DNA of 64,000 nucleotides from Chrysaora quinquecirrha (lineage: Eukaryota > Cnidaria > Scyphozoa > Semaeostomeae > Pelagiidae): the NCBI GenBank assembly GCA_014526335.1, contig JACTAT010000021.1, positions 564,537 to 628,536 of the forward strand. The letters are read 5' to 3'. A program made the translations under genes and the position numbers. Under the pieces are notes generated by a model, which was not told where the DNA came from, did no database searches, and saw only the letters and a program-made list of their open reading frames with translations. Positions 33,278 to 45,317 of this stretch are shown here, piece by piece (positions within the stretch are counted from its first letter, which is position 1; every line of letters begins with the position of its first letter).

Positions 33278-34198
33278 CTTCTTGATGCTAGCGAAGAACA
33301 TTTCCTTTGACCACCTCGCTGTATACTTTTTCTCATGCAGTTAGGTCCTCTGATAAACGAAAAGCTAAGGCAATCTTATAATTTAGTGGTTGAACTTTGA
33401 AGTCTTCTAGCTAATCAAATCATTGTGCTTAAGTCTACATTATGCATGTATTTCCTGTCTTGATACTAAGTCAAATGCTCTCCTAATGTTAGACTTATGC
33501 TAATTTTGTCTTAAAGTACATACTATGCATTTTGAAACTAAAATATTGAGTTACTAGAAATGAAGAACCCAGAAATGCAAATTTGTCTGTTTTTGCTTTG
33601 ATACCTTTTTGCATCTTTGCTCATTGCATCTGTCAAGTGAAAACGAGTTCTCTTACACGCTTGTTCATAAGTAAACTCTAGGAAAAACCAGAAACCTACA
33701 ATAATGGGCAAAATTATTGAGAAAACAGTCTTGGAAATACTAGCCGGAGGCCCCCTCGCCCACCCAATTTTGATTTGGGAGTGGTGCAACCAGCAAGTTG
33801 TCTCGCTCTCGCTCGATTTTGAATGGAATTTTAGTTTCTTGAATTGTATGGCCAAAAATTTAAAAAACTCCAGTACTGGAAAACTTTTCAAATCGGAAAA
33901 TTTCCAGAAACTTTCAGTACCATGCCAATTAGTTTTTACAGAAAATACTTGTATCTATATAGAATAGGGAATTTTCAAAGACTGTTTCATTTTCAATGCC
34001 AAGACATTTTGGTACAGCAGTTTATAGACAAAAGTTATGTTAAAAATTATTCACGCATTTTTTGTTAGAAGGACGATTCAATTACAACGAATTACCAGAA
34101 AACTAAGAGAGCAAGATAAAGAAAGATTTCAAAATGAATCAGAAAAACAAACCGGTTCTTCTAAGATCTAATTTTAAAGTTTGAATTTCGCACCTTAA

Positions 34199-34481
34199 GT
34201 CCTGGCCAAAAGATAAAACATCGTCGGTAAAACATTGGAGAGTTATTTTAAAAGCAATGGTTGACCGTCTGATCACACCACAAGACATTAGAAGCAACAT
34301 TGAGCTAAATGTGTCGCACAATGCTTTGAAATGGTTCAAAACCATTTTTACTTGACGAAAGCGATAATGTTTGACAAGCAATGTTTTGCGATATGGCCAA
34401 ACTGCCAAACATTTTACTTTACATTTACATCCGAATTTCAAATGTTTGACAAGCAATGTTTGATTGTTTCGCTTTGCTCAA
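34199..34481. mobile_element. Diverged H1 MITE
   Basis: The left end GTCCTGGCCAAAAGAT follows TAA. Internal words CAAGCAATGTTTTGCGA and CAAATGTTTGACAAGCAATG match the family. The right end is eroded. Confidence 0.5.
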
Positions 34482-34680
34482 TAACCTTTCTCTGGTTTCC
34501 CTGTGTTTGTTTGGATCACATGACTCTGTTTACAAGAAGCTGAATCTTAGACTTACTACATGAGTCGCAGTTTTCGCTACCTTCACCTCAATTCAATTCA
34601 TTCAAAAAAAATGTAAAATCAAAAAATAGTTGTTGCTGTTGTTAATGGCGGCAGCTCAAACTACGACTCATAATATTACT

Positions 34681-35096
34681 CAACCTCGTCCCCAGGCCCC
34701 AAATCGAATTTCCTCGAATCTCAACCGTCAAATCGATTTGGGCCCTGGTACCGGCCACGAAAATCTGCCAAAATACTGGCAAATTTGGCCTAGGCATAAA
34801 AACAAGATGAAGATTCTGAAAGCAGATGTTCTTAGGAAGGAAATGCAAAGAATTTCATTGATAACTATCAGGCAAGATACAATATCTCATGTAGCATCAT
34901 TTTTTGGTTTTTATAGAAGTTTTTTACATAGTTTTCGGCCTATTTTGGTGTGAAATTTTGAAGAAACTGTGACGTCACTTAAAATATCTATTGTTTGAAC
35001 AGCCAATCAAATTGCGAATAGACAAGGCCGATACCAGGGTCGAATATGGACAGCGGAGTTTCACGTAGAGGCCTATTCACCCTGGGGACGAGGTTG
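34681..35096. mobile_element. Mutator-like MITE with perfect 9-bp target duplication
   Basis: 416 bp, starting CAACCTCGTCCCCAG and ending CTGGGGACGAGGTTG. The 9-bp sequence AATATTACT is repeated exactly on both sides (34672-34680, 35097-35105). A second copy in the opposite orientation is at 46771-47184. A 9-bp duplication is characteristic of Mutator-like elements. It sits in an older repeat whose uninterrupted relative lies on the minus strand near 36450-36570. Confidence 0.8.
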
Positions 35097-36644
35097 AATA
35101 TTACTGTTTCAAAATCCGGACTACTTAGGCCATCGGCGCCAACTTTTTGTCGCTCCAATCAGAGAGCAGCATTTCAAAATCGAGCATTCTGATTGGCTAA
35201 TTTAGTGATTTCGAGCTGTTCACGTGCCATTTTCCGTTCATTTTTCTGAAATTGTGACCCCCCGTGATAACAGTCGGGAAAATGGAGGGAAAACTTTACC
35301 ACAGCTTCACGCCAGCGCCGCAGCAAATAAATTACAAAATTTTAACTGGAAAGGTGAAGAGTATTCTAATGTTCCTGTTCAACTAAAATGTGCTTGTTTG
35401 GCAAATTAAAGTTGGCTTTATGCGTTTAGCTGGAAGAGAAAGGTTTTTTTCTGGCTTTCCTTTGTGTGGACTTAAATTCACGGCAACACAGAATTTTCAG
35501 CCTGAAGAACCGAAGAACTGCGAAGAACTCTGGAGACCTGCAAACATCTGCAACAGTTTCTAGTAAATATTCTTTAGCTTCATTGACCGCATTTTTCAGT
35601 AGCTAATACAGAACAATTAAAGACACCTATATGGTACGGTAGTATTCAATTAAAATAATTCAGCTTTCCAATATTTCTTTTTCAACTTTTAATTTAAAGC
35701 TTTTCGGCGATCTAGATATCTAGATAGATAGATAACTTTTCAGTTTTGATCGAGCGGGTTTGCCTTGAAATATTTAAAACATTGCCTTCATAGTTCACTC
35801 AGTTTAGTCATTTAGATATTTACGAATTAATGTTCCCAAACATTCACCATGATTCGGTAGAAAGTAACAAAAGCTGAATCAAATTTGAAGGTTGAGACTG
35901 TCTGAATCTGGGCGACCAGTTTCGTTCCCAGTTCAACATGGTAACTCTAAATTTGTTTGATGAACTGACCGGTCCAGAAGTAGAATTTTGTTGTTTTTGG
36001 CTTTTCATTTAAATTAGTTTCTGTTAGCGGTAAGAATTTCATAAAAGTTTGACTTATTAATGAGAATAACAGGTCGAAACTTTGTTGTTTTTATTCCTTC
36101 GTCGCTTCGTGTATCTATAATCTATAAATAAATAATGGTATAGTCTGTTTCATTTTGCTGCCCGTTACCGAAGGCAAACTTACAAGCAATTCTGGAAGAA
36201 AAAACTATTGCATATTTATTGATTTCAAGATCCGTAAAGGGACTGAAGAAAAGCAAAACTGGATCTCATTTGTTTTGCATCTTTCTGCTCTGAAACTTTT
36301 TTGTAATTTTGTTTTGCTTTGCCGAGTTGAAGACACTGCAAAAATAAGGATGAGAGAGATTTCTGTCAGGGGGTCGCCACATCTTCAGCTGAACAAAATA
36401 ATGAAATCGAGGCAGCGAATTTCAGTCCGTTTTTCCACACTCAAATATTATAAGTCGTAGTATGAGCAGGCTGTGTTGCGTGGGGGACTCACTACAAAAG
36501 TAGTAGATTTGCTCCCAGCCCTCACGCACCATAGCCCTCTCATAGTTTGAGCTGCCGCCATTAATAAAAGCAACAACTAATGTTTTGATTTTAATTTTTT
36601 GTGAATGAATTGAGTTGAGGTGGAGGCAGCGAAAACTCAAAAGA

Positions 36645-37110
36645 AAACAATGTCCCTATTGTTTTAAGAACAATAGCCTCTGGTGCACAGTGTGCAAAGA
36701 TTCCAGTCTGGCCAGACTGCTAAGTTTATAAAGTGCGCTCCGGAGCTGATATGTATTAAGAAAAATAAAAGTCACACTTGATATTTGTATTTGCGCACTT
36801 TTTGCTTATAGTCTTAAGTACTAAAATTATAGTATTTAATGAAAATTTCGCACTCCAAACTGGGATTGTGCTCCTAGAATTCTTTTGCTTGCTCTGAATA
36901 AATTTGAAGCAAGAGACTAAGTTAGCACTCTGGCAGGCCACACAGCTCTGTCCTCTGTTTTTTTTTATCTTGGCTGTGCAGTTGGCATAAACAATAGAAG
37001 AACAATAGGTCATGTGACCTTTCTATTGTTTTCTCAACATGCAAAACGTGCACAGCAAATTTAGGCCATTACAACTTGCTTGCCCAACAATCAAACTTTC
37101 CAGTCTGGGG
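36645..37110. mobile_element. Cluster of CAGACTGG-type element fragments
   Basis: Contains TTCCAGTCTGGCCAGACTG, the GGTCATGTGACCTTTCTATTG palindrome region and CAAACTTTCCAGTCTGG, as in 19134-19334. A partial third copy at 37310-37460 begins CCAGACTGGAATC. The boundaries are mixed, probably from nested insertions. Confidence 0.45.
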
Positions 37111-37519
37111 GTTGGGCAGGCCTTTTTCTCCCATCCTGGGACTTGGAAGCTTCTTTGCATACCAATGCCATACCCTACAGTGTGAACATTTATAGAGGTA
37201 TCACTTGATCGATGGCTAATTGATCAAGGCTTTAAGCCACTTGCCTTGAGCCTGACAGTCAACTCGGCTGTCAAGCCTTCCAAGAATGTTGGGAAAGGAG
37301 TAGGAACCTAGGTACCTATTCACCAGACTGGAATCATTGTGCACTGTGCACCAAAGGCTATTGTTTTCAAAACAATGGGGAATATTGTTTTCTATTGTTT
37401 TAACCAAAGTTCTTCGGTGCACACAACAAAGTTTCAAACCAGGCCTATTCATTCTGTTATATGAGCTTTGTAGCATAAGCTCCATGTCCACTAAGTTCAT
37501 TGCCATTGTCTTGCATCAG

Positions 37520-40500
37520 GTACAACCTCTGAAGACATAGCTGCTGAACACCACGAAACAACAGAACAAGATGCCTCAAGTTTGGTGAATGATGTTTGCA
37601 GAGATGATGTTGGTTCAAAAAAGGAGATAGTTGACAAAGTGGAAGAAACTGTTAGGTTTGAAGGAGAGAGTACAGTGGAACCAACAGACGAGAATAGTCA
37701 TGAGAAAGAAAAGGATGATGGTTTGCAAGCTATGGGTGATGTCACAGAGGAGCAGAATGATCCTGTCGAAGAACTTGAAGGTGATGAGCAGCTGAGCCCC
37801 CAGACACAAGAAAGCCCCCAGATACAACAAAGCCCCCAGGCACAGCATGAAGATGATCCAGAGACAAATGTGGAAAAACCTCAGCTAGACTCTCTAGCAC
37901 AAGATGCTGAAAGTTCAAGGTTACAAGCAGAAGATTCATCTGATGACAAAATTGTTCAGAGTATTGAAAGAAATGAAGAAATTTGTTCTGAAAGTAAAAT
38001 GCATAATGACACACTACAAATTAATGTCAAAGAGTCAGAAAAGAGCTATGCAGAGTCAAGTTTTCCCGCTGAGACTCTTAATGAAGTACTACATGACACC
38101 ATGCCATCTCCTGCTATCCCTGTCACTCTAGAGTTGGAAGCACCCCAGCCGTTGTCAACAGAGCTGTCTGTCCCCCAGTCCGCTATTCCAGTAGTCACTA
38201 TGCAAGAAAATCAGACATTACCCAAGTTTCAGATAAGGAATGAGATTTTGTCTCCATTCACTGAAGAACAATTAAAACAGTTCTACTTCAACCCAGAGCT
38301 AGAGCAAGTTACTTTGTTTATTGATCAATTCCTGAAGGTAAGACAACTGTGTTTCAAGAATAATTGGTGAATATTTAGATATACATCTATTACACAAAAC
38401 TATTAGATATAAGTACCTATAATACTAAGGCACAAATTTAGTGCATTATGTTAGTTAACATGAATTTCTACCAGGTAAAGGTGAAGGTGAAATGGTGTTT
38501 TAGTGCCGGTCACTAGGATCTCAGTAGTAAGTTAACTAATCAAGACCTCAACCCTGGCTGTGATGCTAGTGTGGCTGGGTTATACCCTGACCACACTGAG
38601 CTCTTGATACCACGGGTCAGCTGGATTACACCACAATGCACAGCATCTACACAACAGCACTTTTGTTAACTATTGGTTTCTACAGATTAAATATATTCGG
38701 ACTTATCAAGGCTGTTTCTGACACTGTAATAGACATGATAGTCACCACTTATCATGACAAGCCTTTGATATTTAGTAGGGCAACGTTTTGGGAGAGATCC
38801 GTCTCCCATCATTGGGCAATGAGAAATGTGGTTTTTTTTCCTATTTATTGCAAAGGTTGGATTCTAGTTTCTTGGTCTCTAGTCTATTGGTTTCTAGTTT
38901 AACTATGGATTTTGCATTTTAGAACACAATTAAAGATACACATGAATTCTATGAGCTTGTGAATACATATTACAAATGCAGAATTGGATTAGTTCAAGTT
39001 CTCAATGAAATCAAGGTAGAAATAATTTTCATTTTCATTGTGTTCTTTTCGATTTCTTCAAGGGATATCATTTCCTTTCAATTACCTAGAAGATATATAA
39101 TGTTTGAGTTCTAACAGTGGAAACATGATGGGCATACCGTAAATGATTGATTGAGCGCCCTGGCATTTATTAACGTCCTAAGGTCTTTAGGTGTGGCACT
39201 TAATCAACTGCGGCATTTATTTCAAAGATTGTTATGAACGCTCAAACTTTCAAGTGTAACTGGGACTTAATGGTTACAACTCTTACTTAAACGAAATTTA
39301 CCACCAGAAGTTTTGTTTTTACCAAGGTTATTTTTGAGTTGTACAAAACTTCAAAATTGCGATGAATAGCGGAATCATTTTCGGGCATACTTAAAAGCTT
39401 TTTTCGTCTGACACTCCTCAGATTATGAACGTCAGAAACAGACCGAAACAATAGACTAAGGCGGAATTTATACCCATATGCGGCTCGAAATGCACCAATC
39501 AGAAAGAACGAAAAGCTGAATTGGCATTGTGTTTTAAACACCAATCAGCTGGTCAGATACAGCGGGAAGACCAATAGAATTATTTGAAGAGTCCAAGTGA
39601 GAAAAAGAACTCTTTCTGTCTACACAGAACCGGCCTTTTGATTTTGATGTAGACAGATTCCAAAACCCCTAAGTGAAACAAAGATCTTGCTTTGCCAATG
39701 ATTCTGAAACAATCCTCGCTGTAATTTTCCGCACAAATTGGGTTATCGAGTAGATGTTGTCCTATGGTCGAATCATGTTTGAGACTAGGGTGTTGTTTAG
39801 ACCTCGTTTTGAGGGAATGAAAAAACTCAATTTCTGAGACGTGGCACTTCAAAATACAAAAATCTAACTACAAGAACAAAAGATCGTATTATACCTCTGG
39901 AAAGAAATGTCTTTTTTATTTTTCTCCAGTACCGGTATTATTATTAACTGTTTTGATGAGTTGTCTATGAACATCTTTCCTAGTGTACTTATTGTAAATA
40001 ATCAAATAGGTGTTGCGGCGCTTATCTTACTGCAGCACTTAATCGATCATTTACGGTAATTTAAAGCTTTTCCTCTGATACTTAAGTTTAAACATCAGAT
40101 ACAGACTGAAATAATTGACTAAGGTTGAATTCATACCCAAATGCAGATTGACATGTACCAGTCAGAAAAGCAAATTTTATCGACTCAAATCAGCTTTTTG
40201 GGTAATGGGCAGACCAATAGAATTATTTGAAGAGTCTAAATGTAGACAGAAAGAGTTTGTTTCTCCATCGGACTCTTCCATTAATTCTATTGGTGTTTCC
40301 TTTCTGCATCTGGGTATAAATTCTGCTTTTGTCAATTTTCAGTCTGTTTCTAAAGTTTTTACTCTGAGAAGTCTAAGAAGAAAAAAGCTTCTAAGTATGC
40401 CCTACCATGTTTCTTCTGTTTATCGCAATGTTCAGTTACCTACAGCATCAAAACAATGCCATATTTGACCATACAGGTACACATCAGTACCGTCATTGAT

Positions 40501-43500
40501 TTTATAGCCTCGCTTCATTGGTAAAATTTTCTTAAAATTTGTCTGTTTGAAGAACAGTAAAGATGTGACAGTAAAAAAATGTGTTAGTCCTTGTTAGCCA
40601 AAATCTTATTACAGTAAATTAATAAAAATTGTTTCAACACCTTTCAGGCTAAGAAAGAAAGTATAAAGACAAATGAAGAGAAGATATGGACACCAAAGCA
40701 ATGCCAGTTCAAAGCAGAGGTTAGTAGCATCAATAAAATGAACAAAAACTATCCTGTTTTTCATATTTTACTTAACCCTTTCCCTCCTGGAGAGACCATG
40801 TGGTCCATTGATAAACACTGTAAAACGTATAATTGTCAGGGGGTAAATGCATGACATATTATTGGTTTTTTATTAGTTATTTTCTTTGAAGCTATCTGCT
40901 TTCAACTGACTATCTTGGTATTTGCTACCCCCTTAAAAACTTGCAGTCATATAGATTTAAACTGTTACATGCAAATAAATCCGGGTGTGAAAGGGTTGAA
41001 TTTTGAAGTTTGCAAAATATAGCGTCTGAAAAGTGATATTAGAATGGAAACAAATAAATAAGTTTTCCTTTTACAGGGCTATTGCCAGGATAAAGTAAAA
41101 GTTAGTAAAGTTGTGAACTATGAGCAAATGGAATTCCATGAACCTGAAGTTAATAAAGTGAACAGAGAATTGAAAGACGTCAGAAGTCTTTTACACGAGG
41201 TATCTTATATTTGTCACGATATTTAAAAAATTTTTCACAACTTAAAATTTTTTAAGCTTTTTGCCGATAATTTGCGGAATTATCTGGAGAATGGTCCGAT
41301 AATTGACCGAGAATCTTTGTCCGATAATTGACCGAGAATCCTTGTCCAATACTTGACCGAGAATCCTTGTCCGATAATTGACCGAGAATCCTTGTCCAAT
41401 ACTTGACCGAGAATCCTTGTCCAATACTTGACCGAGAATCCTTGTCCGATAATTGACCGAGAATCCTTGTCCAATACTTGACCGAGAATCCTTGTCCGAT
41501 AATTGACCGAGAATCCTTGTCCAATACTTGACCGAGAATCCTTGTCCGATTATTGACCGAGAATCCTTGGACCAAGCGATTGTTGTCAATTATCTGGACT
41601 TCAGAAACTCTATTTGGTCATCTTTCTACAAAAAAGGATGTTGCTGCTATTGAAAACGAAGTGCAACTACTAATACCAGAATTAAGATAGATCCCATATT
41701 AAGAAAAACTGATGTCTTTAAATCAGCACAGCTTGGCATTTTGCTGTCTAAGAGAAGATCTCATTGTAACATATTTGGTCGAGTGGTCAAATGGTCAAGG
41801 TGGGTTGGTAAAGATCAGCAGGGTGTAGGTTGCAGGTTCGAATCTCATTGGGACCACTTTTTACAAGCCTACAGTCAATTCAGCTGCCCATCCTTCTGAG
41901 GTCGGCAAATGACTACCCAAAGTTTTGTTTCGGAATATCATTCTGGGAACATAAACTGCAGGTCCACATCAGCTGTATAGCTCCCCGAACCCCTGACTTG
42001 CGTTGACAAACATTGCTCGCTTTCTTGCTTGTATTTCTGCATTGTTATTATAAAGTAAATTGTAGTTAGGGCAGATATGAAACTGCTGCAATACAAATTT
42101 AATGTTTGTTTTTGTTCATTTCACAGGATTATCAGCTGAAATGCTACAACAGTCAATTGGCCAAAATTCGAATTGAAAGCTACATTCATGAAATGGTAAA
42201 AGCATCGGGATTACTGAAGAGTATTCAGTCTGAACACCCTGTGACTGGTAAGCCAATTTTAGATAAATTTTGGTATTCCTGTGGTCGAACAACGATTTTG
42301 TTAAGAGCAACTCCTTAGGAACCTGTAGGCCTGAAATCTCAGATTTTTTAAGCAACTCTGAGGACTTACCCTTAGTTAAGTTACTAGGTGCTATTCAATT
42401 ATTACTTCACTCTAAAATTACCTTTTTTGACCCAGCCATCCTCCCAACAACATGATTCGTCAGGTTTGTTCACAAGAGCCCTCTTGCGTCACGTAATGTT
42501 TTCTTTACATAATTTTACCAAATAAAAACGTTTCCGTTAAGGTAAGTGTGCTCAGAATTATCGCATATTCAAGATGGCTCCATAGCTCCATGTTATTAGA
42601 CGGCTGTATAAGATTTGGGTGGGAAAAGCTCAGTTTGAATGAGGTTTGGGTTTTGTGTTTTCGCTGAATGGTTTTCTTAGTGCTGATCCTCAGGTTGCTG
42701 TTTGTTGAACTTAGTTTCTCATACAGCAAGTGTTCTCCATGTAACAATTTCTTTTTTCCTGCAGCTGTTTTGCCACGAAATATCGGCTCAGATGACGTCA
42801 ACAGTCTGTGTCTCTTGCAAGATTGTATCAGCGTGTTATTCGCTTTCAAAAGGCTTTCTAGTTTGGAAGAAATGTTTCAACAAGATCTTGAAATATGGTT
42901 GGAAAAGCTTGTGAGTGAAAATTTGGATTTCTGTTTTTTTTTTCAACGTTATTGCTTCAGTGAAGAACTGCATTGAGTCAAATTAAGTTTTGGAGGGTTT
43001 TTTTATTGATACAGTTTTGCCTTTTGGTCAGAAATTTTCTAGCTACTGAGCTCATCTTGCCCATCCCTATATGTAAACACAGGGGGGAATGCCAGGTTAT
43101 GTCGACATTGTGCATAGTAAAAACTTGTTGCCTAAGGCTAATCAGCGATTCGAACTAAATTGTCGCAACTGACCTATGGACATATCACTAGTTCCTTTTT
43201 GACGGCAACTAGACGGCGCACAGTTCCAGTAAGTAAATAGAATATTGAATACGGTTCCAAAAAGTTGTTCATGTTCTACTTCTGCGATTAGTTGAAAACT
43301 GATTCCCGTCAGTCGTAGTCGACCAGAGCGCTCTCGTGACCACAATCAACTGCATCCTATAAGATATAATTAGTTGTTGATATTTGGACAATGCTAAGTT
43401 AACAGTTACAGCTAGTTTGTGTTAGTTCTGTCGTATCGTAAAGTAGGTCGACATAAGTCTGGCCTACCTAGAAGATAGGGCGTCTTTAACTAAGGAGAAA

Positions 43501-44030
43501 GGGCAAACCAAGTCTTTTGAGGGTCTCTGGCAAGGTAACTAAGCTTTAAGAGCGTTTGCGTAAGAAGCTAAAGGTCTTGTAGGCTAGAGATCTGCTTCGG
43601 TAGAATCAATATCTGGCACTTTTCACGTAATATTCCTCAAATCCTTAATAGATCTGACTAAGTCACTGATTTGAATAGCTTGAAACTGAATTGATTCATT
43701 CATTCATTCATTTTATATTCTTTAAACACGGTAACCCCGTCAGCCAAGGCTGCTTTTCAGGGGGCCGTGAATTGATTTGACTTTTGTTACCCTATCTCTT
43801 AATTATGTCTTTTCTCCTTCGCAGGTGTCAACATTACAAAGGGCAGGCGCATTGCCAGATCATTTCTTCCTGCTGAACCATCTAATTCGATGTCCCCCCT
43901 CTGCAATCGCACCGGTCGCCCATTTTCTCCAATTTCCAGAATTCGAGGCTTTGCCATCAGTTGAAAACTGGAATTCGCCTCTGGTTCATCATTTCATTGT
44001 TATGCTTGCTACACTGGCACTTCCCGTGAA
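37520..44030 (+). CDS. EPG5: EPG5 N-terminal segment, 7 exons
   Basis: Exons: 37520-38337, 38923-39015, 40648-40719, 41077-41199, 42127-42247, 42765-42910, 43825-44030, all in phase. The large first exon is an acidic, disordered region rich in E, S, Q and P, with a short SPQ repeat (37795-37845). It closes with the conserved [12 protein letters not shown]. Exon 38923 has [14 protein letters not shown]. Exon 42127 has [10 protein letters not shown], and 42765-43825 carry LQDCISVLF and [15 protein letters not shown]. All match the human order by memory. The next exon (45012) needs phase 0 but exon 43825-44030 ends in phase 2. So either a small exon between is missed, or the weaker donor GTGAAG six nt upstream is used. 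Confidence 0.9.
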
Positions 44031-45286
44031 GTAAGTATAAGCTGTAAAGTAGATAAAAGTTGGATTTCTTCCTTCTGATAAAACAATCTTTGTGACGTGG
44101 CCAATTGGCAGAACATTGCATGCAAAGCAAATTAAAAGTGCTCGAGCAATGTTTGATGCTTTAGCCAGGGTCTAACGAACAATGGAAAGCATTCATTCAC
44201 CCATTTCAGCAAGACAAAATAAAAAACTATGATAATCTAGCTACATCTTGTCACTTTAGCTCCATTTTAATCATGCTTCTTGAAATTTTCGCGAGAATAC
44301 ACTCAACTTTTTATAATAAACCGCTTATAAGAAACTATATATGCCTTTTTTCTAAAAATCAAGAGACTCTTCTAAGAAGTAAAGAAAAGTTAAGAAACTA
44401 TTTCCGTTTTTAAATTCAGCATTCTACTTTACTGATATGCTTAGTAAAAACAATCCCCAAAAACCATCATACTTAGGGTCAATTCCGGATTTCGATTTCT
44501 AAGTTAAGAAACTCTGGAAGAAATTTTTACTTTAACCAATTCTGCTTAAAGTTAAGAAACCCTACTATATGGCCCAGAGCTTAGTTTCTTATAGAGAAAT
44601 GAGTGTTTTATAACAAAACAACTGTATAATTTCTTCGTCCACACATTAATGATTCTTTGAACACCATGATTTCACCAGTTGGTCTAAAAGACATTGAAAT
44701 TATTGCTTTTTATAGTTACCACCAACCCGTTACTTTCTTCCTTTGTAATCCAACTAAACCAAGTTTTGTAATCGAACTAAACCAAGTTTTCTTTAGACGG
44801 TAATCGAACTAAACCAAGTATTCTTTAAACGCTGTACATGAAGTGACCAATCGTATTTCATCGGCGAAGACCTCAACATTGAGGTTGCTGATTAGCCAAT
44901 GTAGATGAATTCTGGACATTAAATTCCTCTGTGCAAAAATGTTAAAAAGTTATAATCTGTCTTTTTTCGTTTGGATCGTAATGTGCATATCTACTGTTTG
45001 TATTTTTTTAGGACGAAAACCCTGAGGATAGCTGGAGTCTTTTGTTGGAAACTGATCTTGTTGCACTGCTTGAGCAATTTCCATTCGAAAGTTTGCTCAA
45101 ATTTCTCCTTAAAATGGATTCTGCGAATGGTGAGAGCCCAACTAATGTTCTTCTTATTTCTCTTCTTCTGCTTCTTCTTCTTCTTTATCATCTTCTTCTT
45201 CTTTTTCTTGATCATTTTCTCCTCCTTGTTCATCCCCTTATTTTGTTCTTCTCTTCTTCTTCCTCGTTTTTTCTTCTTCTTTGTCC

Positions 45287-45317
<31 letters not shown>

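Larger units (their letters stand above)
33278..37519. other. Intergenic region between SF3B2 and the first visible EPG5 exon
   Basis: No convincing gene. It should hold the SF3B2 3' UTR and the EPG5 promoter and first exon. Repeats recognised: H1 MITE (34199-34481), Mutator-like MITE (34681-35096), and CAGACTGG-type elements (36645-37110, 37310-37460). A possible short exon at 35282-35353 (ATG in a good context, donor GTGAAG) is in the wrong phase to join the exon at 37520. Confidence 0.5.

Noticed and set aside
33538..33891. 117-codon minus-strand open frame after SF3B2
   Set aside because: No domain or coding signature; the plus strand is open across much of it too, typical of chance in A/T-rich DNA.
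35282..35353. Possible EPG5 first exon with a good ATG context and donor GTGAAG
   Set aside because: It ends in phase 0 while exon 37520 needs a phase 1 partner, and the 24 residues show no resemblance to known EPG5 starts. It would need a further unseen exon.
41242..41589. Open frames in three minus-strand registers (64-115 codons) over a 25-bp repeat
   Set aside because: The repeat unit lacks stop codons, so frames stay open by construction. It is not a gene, and without variable spacers it is not a CRISPR array.
41780..41870. A real tRNA gene
   Set aside because: A and B boxes are present but the cloverleaf does not close and the sequence continues into a repeated SINE body.
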